In this document: positions 24,373 through 31,650 of the stretch, piece by piece
How positions within the stretch are numbered: position 1 is the stretch's first letter
Layout: every line of letters begins with the position of its first letter
Source: Armatimonadota bacterium
Lineage (GTDB): Bacteria; Armatimonadota; JADLDR01
Length of the DNA: 39,763 nucleotides
Direction: 5' to 3'
Assembly (NCBI GenBank): GCA_020846535.1
Contig: JADLDR010000073.1
Coordinates: forward strand, 1-39,763
The notes under the pieces: generated by a model
Told to the model about the DNA's origin: nothing
The model's input: the letters and a program-made list of their open reading frames with translations, nothing else
The model's database searches: none
Position numbers and translations under genes: made by a program

Positions 24373-25251
24373 GTGGATATTTTCGTGAGAGTGCTGAAAT
24401 CGGTAAATTACGCCTCCGTCGGATCGGTCTTTGTCGCAATGATCGATATCCTCGTGGTCGCCTTCATCCTCTACAGGCTGATCATGCTGGCGAAAGGAAC
24501 GCGGGCGCAGCAGATCGCGCTGGGAATCGCGGTCTATTTCGGCGCTCTGTGGCTGAGTAACACCTTCTCCCTGCACCTCCTCAACTGGCTTCTGAAAATC
24601 GGCCTGACCTTCGGGCCGGTGGCGATAGTGATCCTCTTTTACCCGGAACTGCGCCAGGCGCTGGAGGAATTCGGGGGGCTGTGGCCCAGCAAACTCCGCC
24701 TGCCCGTTTCCCCGGACCCTTCTGGAGACGCCGTCGAGGAGATCGTCCGGGCCGCCGCCGGCCTTGCGGCACAGAATATCGGCGCTCTCATCGTCATCGA
24801 GCATACCACCGGCCTGGACAATATCATCGCGACAGGGGCCAAAGTGGACTCCAGCGTCACCGCACCCATGCTCCGCACGATCTTTTATCCGGGCAGCCCC
24901 ATGCACGACGGCGCGGCCATCATTCGCGGGGAGAGGATCGTAGCGGCGGGCTGCCAGCTGCCTCTCAGTGATAATATGGCGCCCGGCGCCACCCTGGGGA
25001 TGCGCCACCGGGCGGCCCTGGGAGCCTCGGAGCAGGGGGACGCGGCGGTGATCGTGGTTTCGGAGGAGCTGGGGGCCATTTCCTTATGCCATAAAGGGAA
25101 GCTGACCTCCGGCTACAAGCCCGACCGCCTGCTGGAGCGCCTGAAGGAAATTTTCGAAGTGAAAGATCAGGAGGCGAACCGGACGACCTTCCGGCAGACC
25201 CTGGGCCGGGTGGCTTCCCGGGCCTCCCGTAAAGCGCGGGAGGTGGATTAG
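24373..25251 (+). CDS. cdaA: Diadenylate cyclase CdaA
   Basis: The 292-residue protein makes cyclic di-AMP from two ATP. N-terminal membrane helices (SVFVAMIDILVVAFILYRLIML, IALGIAVYFGALWL, LNWLLKIGLTFGPVAIVILF) precede the DAC domain. Catalytic motifs are intact: DGA at 179-181 in SPMHDGAAIIRG and RHR at 211-213 in LGMRHRAALG, followed by SEELGAISL. The start is GTG 24373 after a G-rich stretch. The cdaR-like gene follows with 3 bases between. Gene order after cdaR differs from the well-known cdaA-cdaR-glmM operon: a cysteine desulfurase gene follows. Confidence 0.95.
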   Translation: MDIFVRVLKSVNYASVGSVFVAMIDILVVAFILYRLIMLAKGTRAQQIALGIAVYFGALWLSNTFSLHLLNWLLKIGLTFGPVAIVILFYPELRQALEEFGGLWPSKLRLPVSPDPSGDAVEEIVRAAAGLAAQNIGALIVIEHTTGLDNIIATGAKVDSSVTAPMLRTIFYPGSPMHDGAAIIRGERIVAAGCQLPLSDNMAPGATLGMRHRAALGASEQGDAAVIVVSEELGAISLCHKGKLTSGYKPDRLLERLKEIFEVKDQEANRTTFRQTLGRVASRASRKAREVD

Positions 25252-25254
25252 CCG

Positions 25255-26208
25255 ATGGCTTTTTCGAGCATTTCGTGGAGTCATATGTTCCTGCACAATC
25301 TGGGGTATAAGCTGATCTCTCTGGGGCTGGCGATCCTGCTCTGGCTCTACGAGTCCAGCGAGCGAAACCCTATGGGCGTCCGCCAGTTCCGGGAGCCTCT
25401 GCCTGCCCGCAACCTGGCGGAAAACCTGGTGATCCTGAACCGTTCCCCGGAACAAACCACGGTCTTCCTCGACGGGCCGCAGAGGACCCTCGCCAACCTG
25501 GATAACGATTCGGTGGATACCTATGTGGACTGCACCGGGCTGGGGCCGGGGGAACACCGGGTTCCCATCTCCTACCGCCTGGACGAAGCCCTGAGAGGCG
25601 TCCTCTCGGTCCGGCTGAGCGACCGGATCGCCCGCATTTCCATCGACCAGCAGACCCGGAAAACGATGCAGGTGGAATTCCAGTCGCTTACCCCGCCTGC
25701 TCCGGGCTATGCTTTCGGCTTGCCGGTCACCAACCCCCCGCGGGCGGCCATTTCCGGGATCGGCAAGGATGCGAGCCGGGTCACTCACCTGGTCGCCTAC
25801 CTGGAAGCGGGAACCCCGCCCGCCAGCGATGTGCAGAAAAAAGTGCGCCTCATCCCTTTGGACGACAACGGCAACGAGGTGACCGGCATCAAGATCGAAC
25901 CGGAGCAGGTGAGGCTCAAAGTGCCCGTCCAGGAATTGCCGGTGACGCGCCAGGTGTATGTCTCGCCCGATCTGACGGGCACGCCCCAGCTTCCGAACCG
26001 CGTCCTGGCCGTCTCCGTTGCGCCGGACCGCGTGACCCTGAACGGATCGCGCGACATGGTCGGCAAGATCGGCGTCGTGGAAACCGAACCCATCGATATC
26101 GCGAACGCGACGGCCTCCTTCCAGCGGGAGGTGGCCCTGAAACCGCTGCCCGGCGCGGTCACGGTAAACCGCGAGCGGGTTCGCGTTGCCGTCAGAATCG
26201 GGCCATAA
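25255..26208 (+). CDS. cdaR: YbbR-domain protein, CdaR-like regulator of CdaA
   Basis: The 317-residue protein has an N-terminal membrane anchor (NLGYKLISLGLAILLWLYESSE), and then extracytoplasmic YbbR-type repeats, visible as recurring segments such as PARNLAENLVILNRSPEQTTV, TMQVEFQSLTPPAPGYAFG and LPVTRQVYVSPDL, each followed by a VxVxGP or VTLNGS-type turn (PDRVTLNGSRDMV). Such proteins bind CdaA and modulate c-di-AMP production. It starts 3 bases after cdaA and its product is one repeat set shorter than some homologues. The neighbour relation makes the functional link strong. Confidence 0.88.
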   Translation: MAFSSISWSHMFLHNLGYKLISLGLAILLWLYESSERNPMGVRQFREPLPARNLAENLVILNRSPEQTTVFLDGPQRTLANLDNDSVDTYVDCTGLGPGEHRVPISYRLDEALRGVLSVRLSDRIARISIDQQTRKTMQVEFQSLTPPAPGYAFGLPVTNPPRAAISGIGKDASRVTHLVAYLEAGTPPASDVQKKVRLIPLDDNGNEVTGIKIEPEQVRLKVPVQELPVTRQVYVSPDLTGTPQLPNRVLAVSVAPDRVTLNGSRDMVGKIGVVETEPIDIANATASFQREVALKPLPGAVTVNRERVRVAVRIGP

Positions 26209-26219
26209 AAGGAGTTATC

Positions 26220-27470
26220 ATGGAATCAGTCACAGCCATTCAGGAAAAGCCGCTGCCTTCCGAATCCGCGCAGCGCAAAACGAAAATGGAGGTCTACCTG
26301 GATCATAACGCCACCACTCCCCTTGACCCGGAAGTGCTGGAAGAGATGATGCCCTACCTCACCTCGATGTACGGCAACGCCTCCAGCCTCTACCTGCTGG
26401 GGCGCAAGTCGAGGGCGGCCATCACGAAAGCCCGGGAGCAGGTGGCCGCTCTGATCGGGGCGGGCGAGGATGAGGTGTTCTTCACCAGCGGCGGCACGGA
26501 AAGCTGCAATCAGGCCATCAAGGGCATCGCCTATCTCAAAGAGACCGGCCATATCGTCACCTCCCAGATCGAACACCATGCGGTGATGCATACCTGCCAG
26601 CGCCTCGAACGGGAGGGGTTCCGCGTAACCTACCTGCCAGTCGACCGCCAGGGCCGGGTCAATCCTGAGGATGTCCGGGCGGCCATCGCCGACAGCACGA
26701 TTCTGATCGCTGTCATGCACGGCAACAATGAAATCGGGACGCTCCAGCCGGTGGCTGAGATCGGCCTGATCGCCAAAGAGCGCAACATCCCCTTCTTTTC
26801 CGATACCGTCCAGAGCGTAGGGAAGGTGGAGGTGAATGTTCACAAGCTGAATGTGGATATGCTTTCCCTCTCCGCCCACAAGCTGCACGGGCCGAAAGGC
26901 ATCGGGGCGCTCTACATCCGCAAAGGGCTGGAGATCAGGCCCCTCCTGGAAGGCGGCAGCCAGGAGCGCAAGATGCGCCCCGGAACGGAAAATGTCGCCA
27001 GCATCGTCGGGCTGGGCAAGGCGGCGGATCTGGCGAGAACGCATTTCGACGAAAACCGGGAACATATGCTGCGCCTGCGGTCCAGGCTCATGCCTATGAC
27101 CGAAACGATACCCGCCTTCCGGCTGAACGGCCACCTGACCGAAACGCTGCCCGGCACGCTGAATTTCTGCGCCCGCTTCGTGGACGGCCTGACTCTGGTC
27201 ATGAATCTGAGCATGAAGGGCATCTCCATCTCCACCGGCTCCGCCTGCTCCTCCGGGTCCCTTTCCCCCAGCTTCGTCCTGAAAGCCTGCGGCCTGGGCG
27301 ACGAGGCCGCTCACTCCTCCGTCCGCCTCTCTCTAGGCCGCGAAAATACGGAAGAGCAGATGGACTATGTTATGGAGGAAATGGTGGACGCCATCGAAAA
27401 GCTGCGCCTCATCACCGCCCCCGAAGATATCGGCGCTTGCGGGGAAAACTGCCCCTGCTTTTTTGAGTAA
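26220..27470 (+). CDS. NifS/IscS-type cysteine desulfurase
   Basis: The 416-residue PLP enzyme takes sulfur from cysteine for Fe-S cluster or thiolation pathways. VYLDHNATTPLDPEVLEEM opens the fold, GGTESCNQAIKG and IEHHAVMHTCQ are the cofactor motifs, the PLP lysine is K221 in LSAHKLHGPKGIG, and the catalytic cysteine is C343 in STGSACSSGSLSPS. The tail ACGENCPCFFE adds three cysteines that usual NifS proteins lack. ATG 26220 follows AAGGAG; an internal ATG at 26286 directly before VYLDHNA would drop 22 unconserved residues. It is 11 bases after cdaR, so possibly in the same operon. Confidence 0.92.
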   Translation: MESVTAIQEKPLPSESAQRKTKMEVYLDHNATTPLDPEVLEEMMPYLTSMYGNASSLYLLGRKSRAAITKAREQVAALIGAGEDEVFFTSGGTESCNQAIKGIAYLKETGHIVTSQIEHHAVMHTCQRLEREGFRVTYLPVDRQGRVNPEDVRAAIADSTILIAVMHGNNEIGTLQPVAEIGLIAKERNIPFFSDTVQSVGKVEVNVHKLNVDMLSLSAHKLHGPKGIGALYIRKGLEIRPLLEGGSQERKMRPGTENVASIVGLGKAADLARTHFDENREHMLRLRSRLMPMTETIPAFRLNGHLTETLPGTLNFCARFVDGLTLVMNLSMKGISISTGSACSSGSLSPSFVLKACGLGDEAAHSSVRLSLGRENTEEQMDYVMEEMVDAIEKLRLITAPEDIGACGENCPCFFE

Positions 27471-27531
27471 TGCTTTAAAATGTTTCAGTATGATTGATCT
27501 CATCTCTATATCAACAGAACTTTCGCTGGAC

Positions 27532-27638
27532 TGTCATTGCGAGGAGCGAAGCGACGCGGCAATCTCCGGACTCACAAAAGAACAGCACTGTAATGAGGAA
27601 CTTGGGATTGCATCATCGCTCCCTTCCTCGCAATGACA
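27532..27638. repeat. TGTCATTGCGAGG-type inverted-repeat element, copy 2
   Basis: TGTCATTGCGAGGAGCG starts at 27532 and CCTCGCAATGACA ends at 27638, forming imperfect terminal inverted repeats of about 35 bases. It belongs to the same family as 10996-11183 but is shorter (107 against 188 bases). It lies between the cysteine desulfurase and the thioredoxin-fold pair. Confidence 0.75.
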
Positions 27639-27684
27639 GCCAGGCAAAAGCCCTGAACGAATATCACCCGACAACGAGGCATTC

Positions 27685-27945
27685 ATGATTCTGATCAAAA
27701 TATTCGGAGACCCGGACGAGCCGGAATGCAAGCGGCAGATGTCGATTGCGAAGGCGGTTTCCGAGCGGTTTCCCGGACAGGTGGAGATTCTGGCGTTTTC
27801 TGCGGAAAGCGATGAGGCGATGGAATACGGCATCGTGCGCGTTCCCGCAGTGGTGGCGGATGAGACGATCCTGAGCGTGGGGAATCTCGTCCCGGCAGGA
27901 CGGCTGAAGAAATATATCGGAGCGCTGCTGGGGGTGGAAGGCTGA
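27685..27945 (+). CDS. Small thioredoxin-fold protein lacking the first active-site cysteine
   Basis: The 86-residue protein starts LIKIFGDPDEPECKRQMSIAK and continues with strand and helix blocks (RFPGQVEILAFSAESDEAMEYGIVRVPAVVADETILSVGNLVPAGRLKKYIGALLG). The VPA stretch is the cis-proline region of thioredoxin folds. Compared with the next gene, DEPEC stands where PCDKC is expected, so only the second cysteine remains. It overlaps the next start by one base (TGATG). The role is unknown; association with the upstream cysteine desulfurase is plausible. Confidence 0.72.
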   Translation: MILIKIFGDPDEPECKRQMSIAKAVSERFPGQVEILAFSAESDEAMEYGIVRVPAVVADETILSVGNLVPAGRLKKYIGALLGVEG

Positions 27946-28199
27946 TGCAAGTGACTCTCATCGCGTCTGAGCCGCCGTGCGATAAGTGCCTCGCCAGCGA
28001 TGCCATGATGAAGCGCATCCTGGATAAATTCCCCGGTCAGATCGAATACCGGAAGATCAGCGTTTTCGATGAGGAGGCCGAAGAGTACGGCGTAGTGATG
28101 ACCCCCATGTTGATCGCCGATGATGTCGTGCTGGCGGTCGGCAAAGCCCCCATCGAAAGCAAACTGGTCGATCTTCTGGGCAAGCTCATCGCCCGCTGA
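27945..28199 (+). CDS. Small thioredoxin/glutaredoxin-like protein with CXXC motif
   Basis: The 84-residue protein begins MQVTLIASEPPCDKCLASDAM, giving a CDKC active site at residues 12-15. EEYGVVMTPMLIADDVVLAVGKAP carries the cis-proline (TP) and the last two strands. It is a paralogue of the preceding gene, which retains only one of these cysteines. The two are translationally coupled by the overlapping TGATG and end at a strong terminator. The likely role is thiol-disulfide exchange; the partner is unknown. Confidence 0.8.
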   Translation: MQVTLIASEPPCDKCLASDAMMKRILDKFPGQIEYRKISVFDEEAEEYGVVMTPMLIADDVVLAVGKAPIESKLVDLLGKLIAR

Positions 28200-28243
28200 A
28201 TGTGACAATTTTTATCCATAAAATATCTTTCCTGTTTATATGC

Positions 28244-28285
28244 GGTATCCTTCGCCATCTCAATCGCGGCGAAGGGTATTTTTTT
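28244..28285 (+). terminator. Intrinsic terminator after the thioredoxin-fold pair
   Basis: GGTATCCTTCGCC (28244-28256) pairs with GGCGAAGGGTATT (28268-28280), the arms being complementary with two G-U pairs, followed by T residues from 28279 on. The loop is 11 bases. Confidence 0.92.
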
Positions 28286-28313
28286 GTGCGATCCCGATTC
28301 GGAAAGCTATATG

Positions 28314-28340
28314 GGAACTTTTTCGGTTTTCGAGGTTGTT
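28314..28340 (+). promoter_or_regulatory. ECF-sigma-like promoter motif upstream of the CX4CH lipoprotein
   Basis: GGAAC (28314-28318), continuing TTTTTCGG, is followed after 19 bases by GTT (28338-28340). It matches the motif at 24191-24217 in sequence and spacing. The gene start lies about 97 bases further on. Confidence 0.5.
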
Positions 28341-28436
28341 CCTATCAGTAATTGCATGAAGAAGAGATTATTATAACTTATGCAAGACGCAGGGCTGCCC
28401 CCATCGAGCTGTTATCCCACCCTCAAGGAGACCTGT

Positions 28437-29564
28437 ATGAAACCGATTTACCTGTGGGCTGCGGCAGTCATTGCGGCAGGCGCGGCGCTGCTTGCCGGAT
28501 GCGGCGGAGGCGGTGAAGGCGGCGGGGGCGGAAATCCCCAGCCGACGCCGACCGGCCTCAAAGGACGCATTTTCGACGGATCGAACCAGGCGACTATCGC
28601 CAATCCGACCGGATTTCAGACCGATGTGTGGTTCTTCCGGCAGGACGGAACCACCCCGGTCAAGGTGCTGGGCACGACCAAAGGAACGAAGCTGACCGCT
28701 GCCCAGGCACCCGACGGGAACGGCATCCTCACCGACGCCCAGGGCAGCTATGAGATCGATGTGGAATCACCCGGAGCCAATGCGATCCTGGTCATCAAAA
28801 GCGCGGTGACTCAGGGAGGGGCCATGAAGTCGCAAACGCAGTCGGTGCGCGTGGTGAACCGGGCGCTGCAAGGGGAATCGGATGCCAACTTCTACCTCTC
28901 CGGCGCGGTTATTCAGGGGCGCATCACGGACAGGGACGGGCAGCCGGTGACCACCGACTGGCGGATCGAAAGGGAGATCGGGGCCAACAATTATACCGCC
29001 TATCCGGTGGCCGGGGGCCGCGGCGTCAAGCCCGATGTCCAGACCCCTCCTCTTTCCGGCGGCGACTCCGACCCTCTGGGATACTACAATATCCCTCTGA
29101 ATGAGGTGGGGAGCCGGTTCAAGGTGTTCCTCAACACGGATACCCATACGAACCTGTACGACAGGCATGAGGCCGTCCTGGGGCCGCTGAATGCAGGAAC
29201 CGCAACCAGCCACAATGTCACCGTCGCCGACAAGGGAAGCAGCCCGACCTTCACCAATGTTTTCAGCCGGATCGCCAGCCCCGACCTTCAGAACGGGTGC
29301 GCCAAAGCGGGCTGCCACGACGGGGGCAGCATATTCCTGCCCGGCAAGATGGACCTGAGAACGCAAGCCTCCGCCTACGCCGCCTGGGTGGATGTTCTCA
29401 GCCTGGAAAACCCGCCGCTGAAGCGCGTCAAGGCCGGCGACGCCGACAACAGCTATGTGTACCTCAAGGTCCGTGACAACCTGATGCCTCCGGGCGCTCC
29501 GCTCAGCGCGGAACAGAAGGCCCTGCTTCGCGACTGGATCAACGCCGGAGCGCCGGATAATTAA
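28437..29564 (+). CDS. Lipoprotein with a C-terminal cytochrome-c-like CX4CH motif
   Basis: The 375-residue protein has a lipoprotein signal peptide with lipobox LLAGC (18-22), then a glycine-rich spacer. Residues about 40-250 contain two beta-rich modules that look like carboxypeptidase-regulatory or transthyretin-like domains (GLKGRIFDGSNQATI; GAVIQGRITDRDGQPV). The C-terminal module has C288...C293-H294 (CAKAGCH, a CX4CH type of haem-binding motif), then MPPGAPLSAEQKALLRDWINAGAP with M350 as a candidate axial ligand. This ending is characteristic of cytochrome-c-like surface domains. The ATG is preceded by AAGGAG. It likely sits on the outside of a membrane in an electron-transfer or surface role; the haem is inferred. 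Confidence 0.72.
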   Translation: MKPIYLWAAAVIAAGAALLAGCGGGGEGGGGGNPQPTPTGLKGRIFDGSNQATIANPTGFQTDVWFFRQDGTTPVKVLGTTKGTKLTAAQAPDGNGILTDAQGSYEIDVESPGANAILVIKSAVTQGGAMKSQTQSVRVVNRALQGESDANFYLSGAVIQGRITDRDGQPVTTDWRIEREIGANNYTAYPVAGGRGVKPDVQTPPLSGGDSDPLGYYNIPLNEVGSRFKVFLNTDTHTNLYDRHEAVLGPLNAGTATSHNVTVADKGSSPTFTNVFSRIASPDLQNGCAKAGCHDGGSIFLPGKMDLRTQASAYAAWVDVLSLENPPLKRVKAGDADNSYVYLKVRDNLMPPGAPLSAEQKALLRDWINAGAPDN

Positions 29565-29588
29565 GAGGCAATAATCGTTAAAGCAACC

Positions 29589-29655
29589 TGTAGGGGCGCG
29601 CTCAACCGGGCGATCCTACTATGATAGCGTGTGCGCGATGCAGCGCGCCCCTACA
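29589..29655. repeat. TGTAGGGGCGCG palindromic repeat
   Basis: TGTAGGGGCGCGCT (29589-29602) and its exact reverse complement (29642-29655) flank about 39 bases of less symmetric DNA. Same family as the repeats at 4949, 33944, 35661 and 37597. Confidence 0.75.
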
Positions 29656-29867
29656 TACTGAGAAACGCTGCACCCGATTGCCGAAGGCGGCAATCCATAA
29701 AACCGAAGGAGGTGGCCCTGGGCTTCAGCGACTTCTTCTTCACCATCGCTTCGCTTCATTTTCCATCCTCCTTTGGCCGCAGGCTTGCGGGCCGCGCCTG
29801 CCGGCACCGGCATCACAAGGGACAGCAGAATCCAAAAGACCATCAAGCGATATAAGGCCGTAAGCAT
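29619..29867 (-). CDS. Small secreted protein whose 3' end runs into a repeat
   Basis: The 82-residue reading frame starts at ATG 29867 with a clear AGGAGGAG site a few bases upstream. It has an N-terminal signal peptide (LTALYRLMVFWILLSLVMPVPAGA, then ARKPAAKGG). The middle, KMKRSDGEEEVAEAQGHLLRFYG, is charged. The last dozen residues (SQYVGARCIAHTLS) are encoded by the palindromic repeat at 29589-29655, so the natural C terminus was probably altered by repeat insertion. The function is unknown. Confidence 0.5.
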   Translation of the reverse strand: MLTALYRLMVFWILLSLVMPVPAGAARKPAAKGGWKMKRSDGEEEVAEAQGHLLRFYGLPPSAIGCSVSQYVGARCIAHTLS

Positions 29868-30087
29868 TGTCTCTCCTCCTGCCTGGATATGGTCATGATT
29901 TCCGGACGAAGCCCGGTTTTCCTTTTCCTCCGAGGGAGTATCGATTTTATATAAGGCAGATTCTATATCTTGTAGGGGCATCGTGTAGGCCGGACCTCTA
30001 CTAAAAAATATTTTCCTGGAACCGAAAATTTCCTTGAAAAAGAAGGAGTATCAGCCGAACAGATCGAATAGAATTTCGTATTAGGAA

Positions 30088-30182
30088 AAATGGCTCTGAT
30101 TGCCCGGATTTCAGCCCGGCCCGGTCAGGGCCATTTCCATTTCAGGGGCTGCCGCATCGCCTGGAGCGCATGCGGCGGCCCC
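30088..30182 (+). promoter_or_regulatory. Tandem leader hairpins of the DUF3987-like gene
   Basis: Hairpin 1 pairs 30088-30099 (AAATGGCTCTGA) with 30125-30136 over 12 bases, one pair being G-U. Hairpin 2 pairs 30145-30157 (GGGGCTGCCGCAT) with 30170-30182 over 13 bases, one pair being G-U. The ribosome site follows 9 bases later. No T tract follows the second stem. The flanking DNA 29868-30087 contains no gene; at about 29968-29998 it has a degenerate TGTAGGGGC fragment. Confidence 0.55.
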
Positions 30183-30204
30183 TCTTCATTTGAAGGAGGC
30201 TAAC

Positions 30205-31647
30205 ATGCCGCAACGTTTTGACATGCGGGCGGGCAGCCCGCGCATTGAGAGCGCCTCTCGCCAGGCGGAGCCGGGACTCCCTCTTCCCACCAGCGAGCCG
30301 GCAGACCCTTCTGCCGTCGAGCCGTGCCTGATCCCCCTCTTGCCGGAAGGCATCCTGCCCGATAAAGCGCCCGCCCCTGAGTGGCTGGATATTTACATCC
30401 GGTACGCCGGGCAGGTTTCCCCGATGACCCCGCGCCTCTTCCATGAAAGCGCCGCGCTCTGGATGACGGGGGTGGTCGTCGCCCGCCGGATTCACCTGGC
30501 GATGCCTTGGGGGAACGTCTACCCGAACCTGATGGTGGCCTGGATCGCCCCGACCACGCTGTTCTGCAAATCCACCGCCCTGGACCTGGCTCGCACCCAG
30601 GCCCTCCGGCTCTTCTCTTTTCTGATGACCGCCCAGGAGACCACCGTGGAGGCGTTCATCTCCGACCTGGCGGGCCGGGCGCCCTCGGGCCTGGCCGACT
30701 GCTCGACTCCGGTAAGGATGCGCTGGGAGAAGAGGCGCAACTTCGCCGCCCAGCAGGGCTGGATGCTGGACGAAATGAGCGGCCTGCTCGCCAGCGCCGG
30801 CAAGGACTATAATACCGGGCTGATGGAAGCGATCCTCCTCTTCTACGACTGCACGGAGCGATACACCCGGTCCACCCGCGGTCAGGGCATCCTGGAGATC
30901 GACAACGCCTGCCTGTCTTTCCTGGGGGCCTCCACGCCTTCGATGCTGGCCGAGTACCTTCAGGCTCCGAGGCTCTGGGCCATGGGGTTCTGGCCCCGAT
31001 GTGCCCTCCTGACCCCGGAACAGGAATATCCCGTCTGGAAGATGCCGGAAGCGGTTCCCGAGCCGCTGGAGATCAGCGATTTCCTCAGCCGTCTTCTCCT
31101 GCGCCTGCCCGAGCCGACCTACCCGACACCTCCGCAGAGCATCGCGGCATCGTTCGCCCCCGGCATGATCGAGGTGTGGGAGAACTATTGCAGAGTTTTG
31201 CGCCATGATCTGCTGATCAAAAACGAAATCAACGAGCTTCTCAGCGGGGCGTATGGCCGCCTGCCGACCCAGGCGTTGAAGATCGCCCTCCTGCTGGCCG
31301 TGATGGAGTGGGAGCCGGAGGAGCCTGCGCCCGTGATCCGCTGCCGGCATCTGGCACACGCGATGCATATCGCGGAATCCTGGCGGCACAGCCTGCACCG
31401 CACCTTCGCCCTCGGCCACCAGAACGAATTCAACCGGCTGCGGCGGCGCGTCCTGAAGCAGATCAGCCGCCAGCAGCCCCACGGCGCGACCCTCCGCGAT
31501 ATATGCCGCCAGATGCAGGATAAGAAGCCCGACGAGATCCAGGATGTCCTGCGCCAACTGCTGAACGCCGGCGAGGTGGAGGAACGCTCCCCCAAGCCCG
31601 AAGGCCGGGGCCGCCCCACTACCCGCTACTTCCTGGCCCAGCGATAA
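30205..31647 (+). CDS. DUF3987-like protein with C-terminal winged-helix segment
   Basis: The 480-residue protein resembles DUF3987-type proteins, which occur on phages, plasmids and integrated elements and are often annotated as primase/helicase-like. VYPNLMVAWIAPTTLFCKST (around 105-124) sits where a P-loop is expected, but the Gly residues of a Walker A motif are missing, leaving CKST. LDEMSGLLASAGKDYNTGLMEAILLFYDC and ACLSFLGASTPSM are typical DUF3987 segments. The last 70 residues (TLRDICRQMQDKKPDEIQDVLRQLLNAGEVEE) look like a winged helix-turn-helix. ATG 30205 is preceded by GAAGGAGG. Two hairpins sit in the leader, and an iteron-like region follows the stop. ATP use is uncertain given the altered loop. 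Confidence 0.7.
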   Translation: MPQRFDMRAGSPRIESASRQAEPGLPLPTSEPADPSAVEPCLIPLLPEGILPDKAPAPEWLDIYIRYAGQVSPMTPRLFHESAALWMTGVVVARRIHLAMPWGNVYPNLMVAWIAPTTLFCKSTALDLARTQALRLFSFLMTAQETTVEAFISDLAGRAPSGLADCSTPVRMRWEKRRNFAAQQGWMLDEMSGLLASAGKDYNTGLMEAILLFYDCTERYTRSTRGQGILEIDNACLSFLGASTPSMLAEYLQAPRLWAMGFWPRCALLTPEQEYPVWKMPEAVPEPLEISDFLSRLLLRLPEPTYPTPPQSIAASFAPGMIEVWENYCRVLRHDLLIKNEINELLSGAYGRLPTQALKIALLLAVMEWEPEEPAPVIRCRHLAHAMHIAESWRHSLHRTFALGHQNEFNRLRRRVLKQISRQQPHGATLRDICRQMQDKKPDEIQDVLRQLLNAGEVEERSPKPEGRGRPTTRYFLAQR

Positions 31648-31650
31648 TTA

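Noticed and set aside
30142..31557. Long minus-strand frame opposite the DUF3987-like gene
   Set aside because: It crosses the leader hairpins and has no recognisable domain.
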